Assembly: GCA_045631645.1 (NCBI GenBank)
Contig: JAZQVC010000049.1
Coordinates: 1 to 64,000 of the forward strand
Reading direction: 5' to 3'
Source of the DNA: SIG459 sp045631645
GTDB lineage: Bacteria; Bacillota; Clostridia; Oscillospirales; Oscillospiraceae
Length of the DNA stretch: 64,000 nucleotides
The notes beneath the pieces were generated by a model, which was not told the origin of the DNA, searched no databases, and was given only the letters and a program-made list of their open reading frames with translations. Shown piece by piece: positions 56,437-64,000 of this stretch; position 1 is the first letter of the stretch, and the number at the start of each line of letters is the position of its first letter. The translations under genes and the position numbers were made by a program.

Positions 56437-57157
56437 ATTCCACTATGTATCTCTCCCCGAATCTATAGGGAGTTCCAAATTCGCCTGAGGCTACGAAGTC
56501 CAGACAGGCTTTGTTGTCAGTAATTACAAGCCCCGCAACGCGGCGCACACCATATTCCAAAAGCTCAAAGCTCATAGGTGCGCTGGGGCCTGTTATTATA
56601 ACATCCGCATTTTTCCCAAGCTCCAGAAGTCTGGGCATAGTCTTGTTGATAAATGCGCTGCCGGTTATCAGCACAAGATCTGAATCTGGCACAAAGTATT
56701 CGCAGGCGCTGTCGGGATATGTGCCGTCCACAAGATTGCGCTCCAACACCACAAGTCTCTCAGCGCTTTCGAAAAGCTCGGGAGGATAGCGCAGCGCGCC
56801 TATCATGCATATTTTTCTGCCTTCGATGGGCAGCTCATAGGTGCAAAAGCGGCTGTCTCCCTGCTCGGTTTTATAGCTGCGCATACGCTGGGGAGAATTA
56901 TAGAAGGCATTTATAGCTGCCATGCCTATTCCCGCTTCGATGAAGTTCCAGCTTTTCACCTTTTCCGCAACTGCGCGAAGGCTCATTCCTACCGCACCTT
57001 CCCCGCTTCGGGGCAAGGTTTCCACAGGAGTTGTCATTGCAAGACCTATGCTGCCCTCGGAAGAGCGCACAGCCGTCCATGTTTTTCCGCAGATGACTTC
57101 ATCAGCATATATATTTTCGGGGATTGCCCCTATCAGCTTATCATAAAGCTCCCACAC
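56435..57157 (-). CDS. DUF4213/DUF364 protein, putative metal chelation
   Basis: 240 aa, GTG start with GGAGG eight bases upstream. The N-terminal DUF4213 domain (VICGKTWTAVRSSEGSIGLA) is joined to a DUF364 Rossmann-like part (ICMIGALRYPPELFESA, LVLITGSAFINKTMPRLLE, VIITGPSAPM). Families of this type occur with molybdenum and tungsten enzyme genes and have been suggested to chelate metal or cofactor; proof is lacking. Last gene of the six-gene operon. Confidence 0.8.
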   Translation of the reverse strand: MWELYDKLIGAIPENIYADEVICGKTWTAVRSSEGSIGLAMTTPVETLPRSGEGAVGMSLRAVAEKVKSWNFIEAGIGMAAINAFYNSPQRMRSYKTEQGDSRFCTYELPIEGRKICMIGALRYPPELFESAERLVVLERNLVDGTYPDSACEYFVPDSDLVLITGSAFINKTMPRLLELGKNADVIITGPSAPMSFELLEYGVRRVAGLVITDNKACLDFVASGEFGTPYRFGERYIVE

Positions 57158-57160
57158 TTT

Positions 57161-58195
57161 TTATGCCTCCCATGCGCCCGGCGCTCTTCCCGCACGCACC
57201 ATTATAAGCTGGGCGGTGATGCTAACAGCTATCTCGGCAGGGGTTTCGCCGCCTATATCCAGACCTATGGGCGCGGTGATGCGCTCAAAATCCTTATCCG
57301 TATATCCGAAGGCGCGCAGGCGGTCAAACACCGCTTTTTTCTTTGCGGGACTGCCTATAACGCCTATATATTTTGCGGGAGTTGCAAGAATCTGGCGCTG
57401 AATTTCAAAATCGTCCTTATGTCCGCGGGTCATTATGCACACATAGTCGTTTTCGCTTATTTCGTCTGTCAGGCTGCCCAGATTTTCCGTATCCACAATA
57501 CGGGTCTCCTCCACGCCCTCAAAAAGCTCGGCGCGGGCGAAATCAGGTCTGTCCTCCAGCACTACGCAGCGAAAGCCCACTCTTGCAAGGGCGGGCACAA
57601 GTTCCTGCGCCACATGACCGCCGCCGAAAATAAACACTTTTCCCGGTTTGAGAAGTTCTTCGGTGTAATAAGTGCCGCCTTCTGCCTGCATCTGGGTGGG
57701 GCGAGCAGGAAGCTCTTCAAGAATTTCTTCGGGAATCTCATCTCCGAAAAGTCCGAAAATCTTGCCGTAAACCGCCATTTTTCCGCCGCTTGCTTCGTCC
57801 AGACCGCAGATGAGCCAGCACTGCTCGCCCTGGGCATAAAGTTTCTCTATCTTTTCTGTAAGAGCGAAGACGGTCTTGTCCTCCGCAGAAATATAGCGGA
57901 AATAGACATCCACCGCTCCACCGCATATCATACCAAGATTTGCCACATCTCCGCTATGAAGGCGAAAGTTTTCCACGAAAGAACGCTTGTTTTTCAAAAC
58001 CTCAGCTGCCATCTGCTGGCTTCTGAATTCTACAGCGCCGCCGCCGATTGTGCCTGCAAGTCTTCCCTCGCCGCTTATAAGCATGCGTGCTCCGCTGCCC
58101 CGGGGAGTTGAGCCGCTGCTTGCAACGGTGGTTACAAGGACGCAGTCAGCACCCTCCGCCATAGCCTTATTGAGTTTTCTAAAAAGTTCTCTCAT
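57161..58195 (-). CDS. XdhC/CoxI-family Mo-hydroxylase maturation factor
   Basis: 344 aa. The N-terminal XdhC domain has ASSGSTPRGSGARMLI and GTIGGGAVE near residue 50. The C-terminal Rossmann domain has VFIFGGGHVAQEL near residue 190 and IGVIGSPAKK. XdhC proteins bind Mo-MCD and help insert sulfurated cofactor into xanthine-oxidase-family enzymes, which fits the aldehyde oxidoreductase at 61974. Its ATG overlaps the phosphatase stop by one base. Confidence 0.9.
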   Translation of the reverse strand: MRELFRKLNKAMAEGADCVLVTTVASSGSTPRGSGARMLISGEGRLAGTIGGGAVEFRSQQMAAEVLKNKRSFVENFRLHSGDVANLGMICGGAVDVYFRYISAEDKTVFALTEKIEKLYAQGEQCWLICGLDEASGGKMAVYGKIFGLFGDEIPEEILEELPARPTQMQAEGGTYYTEELLKPGKVFIFGGGHVAQELVPALARVGFRCVVLEDRPDFARAELFEGVEETRIVDTENLGSLTDEISENDYVCIMTRGHKDDFEIQRQILATPAKYIGVIGSPAKKKAVFDRLRAFGYTDKDFERITAPIGLDIGGETPAEIAVSITAQLIMVRAGRAPGAWEA

Positions 58196-58815
58196 TAGGC
58201 GCTCTCCTTGGAAAAATATTCTGCAGCGTCAAGACCGATATGGGTGGGCTTGAGACTCTCTCCGTCCCACTCGATGATATTGAGGGAGACATAGGCCTGA
58301 GGCATACTGCGGCTTCTGGACATAGGTATATCCAGCAGCACGCTTATCATGGCGCGGTTGATGCCGGAATGGGCAACGATTATTATATCTTCTTCAGCAT
58401 CGTCCAGTATGCCGCTGATGGCAACAAGACCTCTCTCGGCGCAGTCCTGAAGACCTTCTCCACCGGGAGGCAGAAGCTCATATCCCTCGCCGCGGGAGGC
58501 ATACTCCTTAGGCCAGCGCAGTTTTATCTCGTCAAAGCTGAGTCCGTCCCATACTCCGCAGTCCTGCTCCTCAATGCCGGGCAGCTCCATTACATCCCAT
58601 CTGCCCCGTGAAATGGCTTCCGCCGTCTGCTTTGCTCGAGCCATAAAGCTGGAATAAACGCAGAATTTTTTATCATCGGGGAAAAATTTTGCAAGAGCAG
58701 CTGCCTGCTCCATTCCCAGTTCGGAAAGGGGCGCATCCGTACGGCAGCCAAGGCAAACATGCTTTTTTCCTCCGAAGTCAGGTTCTGCGTGTCTGAAAAG
58801 ATAGATTTTCCTCAT
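58195..58815 (-). CDS. Histidine phosphatase-family protein
   Basis: 206 aa. The phospho-histidine motif is FRHAEPDF (RHAE instead of RHGE), with the second catalytic region IVAHSGINRAMI near residue 150. Related enzymes remove phosphates from small molecules such as cobalamin precursors. Here it sits between an NTP transferase and XdhC, so action on a cofactor nucleotide is plausible but not shown. Confidence 0.83.
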   Translation of the reverse strand: MRKIYLFRHAEPDFGGKKHVCLGCRTDAPLSELGMEQAAALAKFFPDDKKFCVYSSFMARAKQTAEAISRGRWDVMELPGIEEQDCGVWDGLSFDEIKLRWPKEYASRGEGYELLPPGGEGLQDCAERGLVAISGILDDAEEDIIIVAHSGINRAMISVLLDIPMSRSRSMPQAYVSLNIIEWDGESLKPTHIGLDAAEYFSKESA

Positions 58816-58817
58816 AC

Positions 58818-59417
58818 TTATTCACCAAGCTTTTTCAAAAATTCATAGTCCTCGGGTCTGTCCGCATCTATGCAGCAGCCCTCATCATCACATTCAACAT
58901 CTCTGACTTCAAGGGCAAGCTTTTCAATCGCTCCCCGAAGTCCGCCCTCACCGCTGTGGGAAACTACCGCGCTTATGCACTCCCCATTTAGAACGATGGG
59001 ATGTCCGCTTCTGCCCTTATATACAGGGCGGACAACATCTGCATTTTCCGCAAGAAGAGCTTTCACGGTTTCTTTCTTCACTGCAGGCACGTCCACGGGG
59101 CTTATTATAACTTTTGAGCATTTGCCTTCCAGTTCCCTGAGACCTATGCAGATTGAGTCGAACATCTGGTTTTTCGCATAGTCGGCATTATGGACAAAGG
59201 CGCAGCCGCAAAGGGCGCTTTGCGCTTTTATCTCATCCGCTTTATGCCCCGTCACTATAAGCACTCTTTCCGCTCCCGCCAAGCGCATATTCTCCACGCA
59301 GCGTGAGATTATCGTGCCGTTGCCAAAGGGCAGAAGGGGCTTAAAAGCGCCCATTCGGCTTGAAAGACCTGCGGCGCTTATAAGTCCTGCCAAAGGCAGG
59401 CTTTTTTCATCTTTCAT
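58818..59417 (-). CDS. MobA-like NTP transferase (MocA-type)
   Basis: 199 aa. The nucleotide-binding GLISAAGLSSRMGAFKPLLPFG opening and the metal-binding SPVDVPAV motif are typical of the MobA/MocA group, which adds CMP or GMP to molybdopterin. GHPIVLNG is a further family element. Tightly coupled to the methyltransferase gene (11-bp overlap). Conversion of Mo-molybdopterin to the dinucleotide form for the aldehyde oxidoreductase is the likely job. Confidence 0.85.
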   Translation of the reverse strand: MKDEKSLPLAGLISAAGLSSRMGAFKPLLPFGNGTIISRCVENMRLAGAERVLIVTGHKADEIKAQSALCGCAFVHNADYAKNQMFDSICIGLRELEGKCSKVIISPVDVPAVKKETVKALLAENADVVRPVYKGRSGHPIVLNGECISAVVSHSGEGGLRGAIEKLALEVRDVECDDEGCCIDADRPEDYEFLKKLGE

Positions 59418-60066
59418 AGTTTTTCTCTTCCTTTTTGAAAACCCAAAGGCCGTAGCGCGCTTTTATTCTCCGCAGAAGCAAGGCGGTTTCCGCTCCCACA
59501 CAGTTGCAGAAACTTCCGTCAAAGATCATCTGCGCCGCCATTGCGGCAAGGTCCTCGCTGCGGTCGGAAAACTTCAGCATTTCAAAACCCGCGTTTTTCA
59601 GCAAATGCCGGATTTTCTCCAGAGAATATATTCTGCGAAGAGCATTGCCGTCGGGAGCGGTGATAAAATCTTCTTCTATCGTGGTGGCAAAAAGTTCCGC
59701 CAGAAGGAGAATTCCCCCGTCTTTCAGCACTCTTGCCGTTTCTTCAAGAGCTTTTTCCGCATTATCGAAAAGGGAAAGGCTGCATTCGCACAGCGCAAGG
59801 GCGAAGCTTTTATTCTCAAAGGGCAGATTCTCTGCCTTTGCGTGAAACACATTCCCTATGCCGCAGGCAATGGACACCATATCCTCATCGCTGTCCACAC
59901 CGAAAACTTCACTTTCGGGAAAAGCCGCTTTTAGGGCTTTCATACGCTCGCCCCTGCCGCAGCCCACATCAAGCACATTTTTCACATCGGGCAAGGCAGC
60001 AATTTCAGCGCAGATAAGCTCGTCGCTGCAGGGGCTGAGGCGCTGCATTTTTTCTCCGTATGCCAT
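59407..60066 (-). CDS. Class I SAM-dependent methyltransferase (TrsM/DVU_1556-like neighbourhood)
   Basis: 219 aa. SAM motif I is VLDVGCGRGERM near residue 31, the acidic ribose contact is FGVDSDEDM, and motif III-type sequence is RVLKDGGILLLAE. The start forms TAATG with the stop of the radical SAM gene. Its place next to the radical SAM, C-GCAxxG-C-C and aldehyde oxidoreductase genes matches a gene neighbourhood known from Desulfovibrio (DVU_1551-1559 region). Methyl acceptor unknown. Confidence 0.78.
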   Translation of the reverse strand: MAYGEKMQRLSPCSDELICAEIAALPDVKNVLDVGCGRGERMKALKAAFPESEVFGVDSDEDMVSIACGIGNVFHAKAENLPFENKSFALALCECSLSLFDNAEKALEETARVLKDGGILLLAELFATTIEEDFITAPDGNALRRIYSLEKIRHLLKNAGFEMLKFSDRSEDLAAMAAQMIFDGSFCNCVGAETALLLRRIKARYGLWVFKKEEKNYER

Positions 60067-61334
60067 TAGTTTTCACCAATTCCAGTCAGATAAGCGGCGC
60101 AGAAAGGTTTAAGCGTGCCCTTGCTGTAAACATGGAGGGAACATCTTCTCAGCCGCTCAATATCAATATTCATTGCGTCCTGAAATGCCATGACCGTCAC
60201 AGTGAAGCCGTGGCTTTTAACCCGCTCCACAAAGGCATCCATGTCGCTCAGGTCGTCTCCGAAATCATTATCCTCTTTTTCCTTGTCTCTTGTCCATCTT
60301 GAGCCTATATACTCCCTGTTTTGGGATGCACTGCTCATTTTGCAAGCATTTCTGCGAAACGTCAAAGGCATCAAGGACCCGTTTTTCATCACAACGAAGC
60401 TTGCGTGGGCTCCGCAAGAGGGATGGTCGCAGCGAGAGGGGGCAATATTTTCTTCCTTTATTCCCGCCTGGACGCTCAGAGCGTATATAAGCTCATCGAG
60501 GGTATAGCGCTCATTATCATCAGGCTTTTCGGGGTATCTTCCGAAATAGCTTACAGGCTGGAAATGAACTCCTCGCACCACGGGGGAAAGGGATGCACCA
60601 AAGCGGATTATATCCCCCACCTGATGTTCATTGACGCCCTTCACCAAAGTGGGCACAAGAGTCACTCCAAGGCCGTGCTTTCCGCAAAGCTCAATGGCTT
60701 TTTTCTTCGTCTCCAGAAGCGCTTTGCCCCGCAGCTTTTCATATATATCATCGCTGACGCCATCAAACTGCAAGAAAACGAAGGAAAGACCCGCCTCGGC
60801 AAGGGCTTTCACATATTCCTCATCCTCAGCAAGACGAAGTCCGTTGCTGTTAAGCTGAACGTAGGCAGCACCCTTGCTTCTGATATAGCGAATAAGCTCC
60901 GGCAGGTCATCACGCAATGTGGGCTCGCCGCCCGAGAGTTGGATAAGAGGCTTGCCCGTCCTTAAAATAGAGTCCACCGCCATCTTTAGCTCGTCCATAT
61001 TGGGCTCTGTCATTTTGCCATGAGCAAAGCAGAAGCTGCAGGCAAGATTGCAGCGGCGTGTTACCTCAAGAAGTACACAGCAAGTTCCCTGAATATGTTC
61101 GGAGCATATTCCGCAGTTTTGAGGGCAGGAAAGTCCCTCCCCCTCTTCAAGCGCCGCAGCACCGCCGCGCCAAAGCTCGAAATCCGAAAGGCCGCGCCAC
61201 ACAGTTACGGAAAAACTGCCGTGGTCGGGGCAACATTTTTTCAATTTTATGTTTTCCCCTTCCTGCACCAATGCAGCATCCACATTTTGAAGGCAGCGAG
61301 GGCACACAGAGCGGGTTTTTCTTATTACTTCCAT
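60066..61334 (-). CDS. Radical SAM protein (TrsS-like; Tes/MJ0619-type architecture)
   Basis: 422 aa from ATG 61334; no strong ribosome site is visible. An N-terminal zinc-type region has CPRC (11-14) and CCPDHG (34-39). A Cys-rich insert CPQNCGIC lies at about 70-77. The radical-SAM cluster is CNLACSFC (Cys95, 99, 102), followed by LSGGEPTLRDDLPEL. A C-terminal auxiliary region has ACKMSS, RRCSLHV and FCAAYL. The layout matches radical SAM (seleno)protein TrsS, where some members carry selenocysteine; here these positions are cysteine. First gene of the maturation operon. Confidence 0.75.
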   Translation of the reverse strand: MEVIRKTRSVCPRCLQNVDAALVQEGENIKLKKCCPDHGSFSVTVWRGLSDFELWRGGAAALEEGEGLSCPQNCGICSEHIQGTCCVLLEVTRRCNLACSFCFAHGKMTEPNMDELKMAVDSILRTGKPLIQLSGGEPTLRDDLPELIRYIRSKGAAYVQLNSNGLRLAEDEEYVKALAEAGLSFVFLQFDGVSDDIYEKLRGKALLETKKKAIELCGKHGLGVTLVPTLVKGVNEHQVGDIIRFGASLSPVVRGVHFQPVSYFGRYPEKPDDNERYTLDELIYALSVQAGIKEENIAPSRCDHPSCGAHASFVVMKNGSLMPLTFRRNACKMSSASQNREYIGSRWTRDKEKEDNDFGDDLSDMDAFVERVKSHGFTVTVMAFQDAMNIDIERLRRCSLHVYSKGTLKPFCAAYLTGIGEN

Positions 61335-61437
61335 AAAACCAAACCAAGCAAATTTGATAGCTAAATTATAACACACAGCCACCTTTTGTCAACGAAGGCA
61401 ACTCGCTGCAAATCAAGCGGCACCAGTCAAAAGTTTG

Positions 61438-61472
61438 TTGAGTTTTTATCATAGCTATGATATAGTAACTAT
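61438..61472 (+). promoter_or_regulatory. Promoter with two adjacent palindromes
   Basis: TTGAGT (61438-61443), 17-bp spacer, TATAGT (61461-61466). A perfect 12-bp palindrome TCATAGCTATGA (61449-61460) lies in the spacer and an 11-bp one ATAGTAACTAT (61462-61472) covers the -10. This is a strong operator candidate for the Mo-hydroxylase genes. Confidence 0.6.
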
Positions 61473-61505
61473 GTCTATTGTAGAATTTCACAAGGAGGCG
61501 TTTTT

Positions 61506-61949
61506 ATGAAAACGATAAAACCCACCAAAACTGAAGTTGGCGCAATGTTCGAGTCCGGGCTCAACTGCAGCCAGTGTGTTCTCGGACAGCTGGCAGACGA
61601 GCTGGGATACGACACCGAAGAGCTCCACCGCATCGCCCATTCCTTCGGCGGCGGTATGTTCCGCGGCGACACCTGCGGCACTGTCGTGGGCGCTCTGCTT
61701 GCCATAGGCATGGCTTACGGCGGCAGCTGCGACGAGCAGTGCGACGAGGCCGTTCACGAAAAGGTTCACGACTTCATTGAAAAGTTCACCGCCCGTTTCG
61801 GCAGCATCTACTGCCGCGAGCTGCTTGGCTATGACTTCTCCGTCCCCGGCGAGAAGGAAAAGGCTTTCGCAGCAGGCGCAACCATCGAGCGCTGCCCCGA
61901 CTTTGTCCGCGGCTCACTTGAAATCCTTGAAGAAATAACTGAAAAATAA
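61506..61949 (+). CDS. C-GCAxxG-C-C family redox protein
   Basis: 147 aa, AAGGAGG before the ATG. Cysteines at 21, 24, 57, 74, 78, 102 and 128; the pattern GLNCSQCVLG, then GGGMFRGDTCGTVVGALLAIG, defines this family of presumed redox or cluster proteins that travel with oxidoreductases in anaerobes. It precedes the aldehyde oxidoreductase by 24 bp and is divergent from the radical SAM operon. Confidence 0.87.
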   Translation: MKTIKPTKTEVGAMFESGLNCSQCVLGQLADELGYDTEELHRIAHSFGGGMFRGDTCGTVVGALLAIGMAYGGSCDEQCDEAVHEKVHDFIEKFTARFGSIYCRELLGYDFSVPGEKEKAFAAGATIERCPDFVRGSLEILEEITEK

Positions 61950-61973
61950 GATACAAAATCAGGAGGAAACAAA

Positions 61974-64000
61974 ATGGCAGAAATGAGACTTACCCGCGTT
62001 AAGCTCATCATCAACGGCGTTGAAAGACCCGTTCTTTGCGATCTGCAGAAGGACACCCTCGCAACCGCTATCCGCCGCCTTGGCCTCACCGGCACCAAAG
62101 TCGGCTGCGGCATCGGCGCATGCGGCGCCTGCTCCGTCATCCTTAACGGAGAGGTTGTGCGCTCCTGCACCAAGAAGATGAAAAATATTCCCGAGCATAG
62201 CGAGATCATCACCATTGAAGGTATCGGCACTCCCCAGCATCTTCACCCCCTGCAGCAGGCATGGATCACCTACGGCGCAGCCCAGTGCGGCTTCTGCACC
62301 CCCGGCTTCATCGTATCCGCCGCCGCTCTGCTGGAGAAGAACAATGCTCCCACCCGTGAAGAGGTAAGACAGTGGTTCCAGAAGCATCACAATGTCTGCC
62401 GCTGCACCGGTTATAAGCCCCTCGTTGACGCTGTTATGGCTGCTGCCGAGGTTATCCGTGGCGAGAAGACCATGGAAGACATCACCTACAAAGATCAGGG
62501 CGAAGATATCTACGGTTCCAACCGTCCCCGTCCCACCGCTCTCGGCAAGGTTACCGGCCTCACCGACTACGGCGACGATATCAAGCTGAAGATGCCCGAG
62601 GGCGTTGCCCATCTGGCAGTTGTTATTCCCGATGTTGCCCACGCCATCGTAAAGAAGGTTGACTTCTCCGAGGCAGAGGCAATGCCCGGCGTTTACAAGG
62701 TTCTCACCGGCGCCGATGTTCAGGGCAACAACAACCTTGAAACTCCCGTTGTTATCCCCCGCAAGAAGGGCGCAGGCATGACTCCCTGCCCTGTTATCGT
62801 CAAAGAGGGCGAAAAGATTCGCCACAAGGGCGATGTTGTTGCAGTTGTTGCTGCTGACACCGAAGAGCATGCACGTGCAGCCGCAAAGGCAGTCAAGTAT
62901 GATCTTGAGGTTCTCCCCGCATACATGACCCTTCCCGAGGCTGTTATGCCCGACGCTATCCAGCTCTATGACGACCAGCCCAACGAGTTCATGTTCCAGC
63001 CCGTATATAAGGGCGAGGACGCCAGCGAAATTATCGACAACAGCGACATCGTTGTTGAAGGCTCCTTCTATTCTCAGCATGAGCCCCACCTCCCCATCGA
63101 GCCCGATGTTGTTCAGGGTTACTACGATGAGGACGGCAACATGACCCTCCAGTGCAAGTGCCAGGCTATCGGCGAATGCCGCGATGTTCTCGCTCCCGCC
63201 TGCGGCATCGAGCGCGACAATCTCCGCATCATCATGAACCCCGCCGGCGGCGCATTCGGTTATCCCGTAAATGCCACCACCTTCGGCGTTGTCATCACCG
63301 CCGTTCAGGCTCTGGGTATCCCCTGCACCATGACTCTTAGCTATGAAGAGTTCATGTTCATGACCGGTAAGCGCTCCGCCACCTATGTCAACGCCCGTCT
63401 GGCTTGCTCTCCCGATGGCAAGATCACTGCCGCAGAGTATGACCTGGGTCTTGACCACGGTTCTTATGCCATGACCGCCAGCAAGATTTTCAACAACATG
63501 GTATCCGTTGGCTTCCACGGCTACAATGTTCCCAATGTAAAGGCTCTCGCCCGCGGCGTTGCCACCAACCATGCCTTCTGCTGCCCCTACCGCGGCTTCG
63601 GCGCACCTCAGGTTTACACCACCACCGAGGCTCTTATGGATATGGCAGCCGAAAAGCTGGGCATCGATCCCTGGGAGTTCCGTTATATCAACGCAGCCCG
63701 TCCCGGCGACACCACTATGAACAGCCGTCCCTACAAGGAGTATGTCTACGTAGATATGCTTGAGAAGATCAAGCCCGTCTACGACGAATATAAAGCAGAG
63801 GCCGAAAAGGGCAAAGCCGAAGGCCGCCACACCGGCGTTGGCATCAGCCTCGGTGGCTTCCTCTGCACCATCGGTATGTTCGATAGCTGCGACATCGCAA
63901 TTGAGCTTAATCCCGACAACACCTTCACCTTCTACAACACTTGGGAAGACCTGGGTCAGGGCGGCGATATCGGCTCCCTCACTCATGCCGTTAAGGCACT
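61974..64000 (+). CDS. Molybdenum aldehyde oxidoreductase / xanthine-oxidase family (3' end outside window)
   Basis: 675 codons are visible and open to the right edge; the D. gigas enzyme of this type is about 907 aa. AGGAGG lies seven bases before the ATG. The plant-type [2Fe-2S] domain has Cys45, 50, 53 and 65; the second cluster domain has Cys105, 108, 142 and 144 (CGFCTPG, CRCTGY). The Mo domain starts near residue 180 (GLTDYGDDI) and contains GGAFGYPVN and PYRGFGAPQ. No FAD domain is fused. It oxidises aldehydes or hydroxylates heterocycles at Mo-MCD; the substrate is unknown. The XdhC and NTP transferase genes nearby fit its maturation. Confidence 0.9.
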   Translation, partial: MAEMRLTRVKLIINGVERPVLCDLQKDTLATAIRRLGLTGTKVGCGIGACGACSVILNGEVVRSCTKKMKNIPEHSEIITIEGIGTPQHLHPLQQAWITYGAAQCGFCTPGFIVSAAALLEKNNAPTREEVRQWFQKHHNVCRCTGYKPLVDAVMAAAEVIRGEKTMEDITYKDQGEDIYGSNRPRPTALGKVTGLTDYGDDIKLKMPEGVAHLAVVIPDVAHAIVKKVDFSEAEAMPGVYKVLTGADVQGNNNLETPVVIPRKKGAGMTPCPVIVKEGEKIRHKGDVVAVVAADTEEHARAAAKAVKYDLEVLPAYMTLPEAVMPDAIQLYDDQPNEFMFQPVYKGEDASEIIDNSDIVVEGSFYSQHEPHLPIEPDVVQGYYDEDGNMTLQCKCQAIGECRDVLAPACGIERDNLRIIMNPAGGAFGYPVNATTFGVVITAVQALGIPCTMTLSYEEFMFMTGKRSATYVNARLACSPDGKITAAEYDLGLDHGSYAMTASKIFNNMVSVGFHGYNVPNVKALARGVATNHAFCCPYRGFGAPQVYTTTEALMDMAAEKLGIDPWEFRYINAARPGDTTMNSRPYKEYVYVDMLEKIKPVYDEYKAEAEKGKAEGRHTGVGISLGGFLCTIGMFDSCDIAIELNPDNTFTFYNTWEDLGQGGDIGSLTHAVKA

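Noticed and set aside
61959..63986. 675-codon minus-strand frame at the right edge
   Set aside because: The plus strand encodes an aldehyde oxidoreductase with eight cluster cysteines in register, so the minus frame is a shadow.
60066..64000. Selenoprotein genes
   Set aside because: No in-frame UGA with a downstream hairpin was found in the radical SAM, C-GCAxxG-C-C or oxidoreductase frames; cysteine occupies the expected positions.

Overview
The window reads as chromosomal DNA of an anaerobic Clostridia-type Firmicute, most likely an uncultured gut member of the Oscillospirales. Evidence for this placement: strong GGAGG ribosome sites, many intrinsic terminators, a redox repressor Rex, a cysteine T-box, a two-gene SUF iron-sulfur system, pyruvate phosphate dikinase, and the Firmicute yqhQ-prmC neighbourhood. 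The placement is inference; no rRNA is present to confirm it.

Region 1 (1-39170) is mostly housekeeping. In order: dnaK-dnaJ; an AT-rich patch with two zinc-ribbon membrane proteins and a decayed ORF (3200-5130); PHP phosphoesterase plus minimal sufC-sufB (minus strand); rex; an S-layer-homology protein; mnmE; ppdK; a second AT-rich accessory patch (14196-17947: membrane protein, lipoprotein, HD hydrolase, nitroreductase); a minus-strand four-gene operon of SPFH, DUF4428, zinc-ribbon and TPM proteins resembling the Bacillus ydjGHI membrane-stress module; aldose epimerase; mntP; two convergent MATE exporters; tRNA-Leu(CAA); yqhQ-prmC-recA-recX-rimO-HD-pgsA-acetyltransferase; coaX; cysE-cysS behind a UGC-specifier T-box, with a 257-bp nested inverted-repeat element between the two cys genes; and dut.

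Region 2 (39190-64000) is a catabolic, redox and molybdenum island. It opens with a two-subunit molybdopterin enzyme that looks like pyrogallol transhydroxylase (large subunit without Fe-S, small three-cluster subunit with a C-terminal beta domain). It continues with an Old-Yellow-Enzyme-type Fe-S flavoprotein, a fumarate-reductase-like FAD enzyme, a NifX-like protein, a complete sugar-type ABC importer, an MBL-fold hydrolase, an iron-type alcohol dehydrogenase, a DUF169 protein and a short-chain dehydrogenase. A tightly overlapping six-gene minus-strand operon follows (radical SAM protein, methyltransferase, NTP transferase, histidine phosphatase, XdhC-like factor, DUF4213/DUF364). It is divergent from a C-GCAxxG-C-C protein and a molybdenum aldehyde oxidoreductase that runs off the right edge. 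The simplest reading is uptake and reductive breakdown of an aromatic or polyphenol-like compound by Mo and flavin enzymes, with a dedicated maturation operon for the terminal Mo hydroxylase; the substrate is not visible in the sequence.

A 26-codon membrane peptide gene with a perfect ribosome site (42881-42961, minus) lies convergent with the transhydroxylase genes. No CRISPR array, insertion sequence, integrase, rRNA or replication origin was seen.
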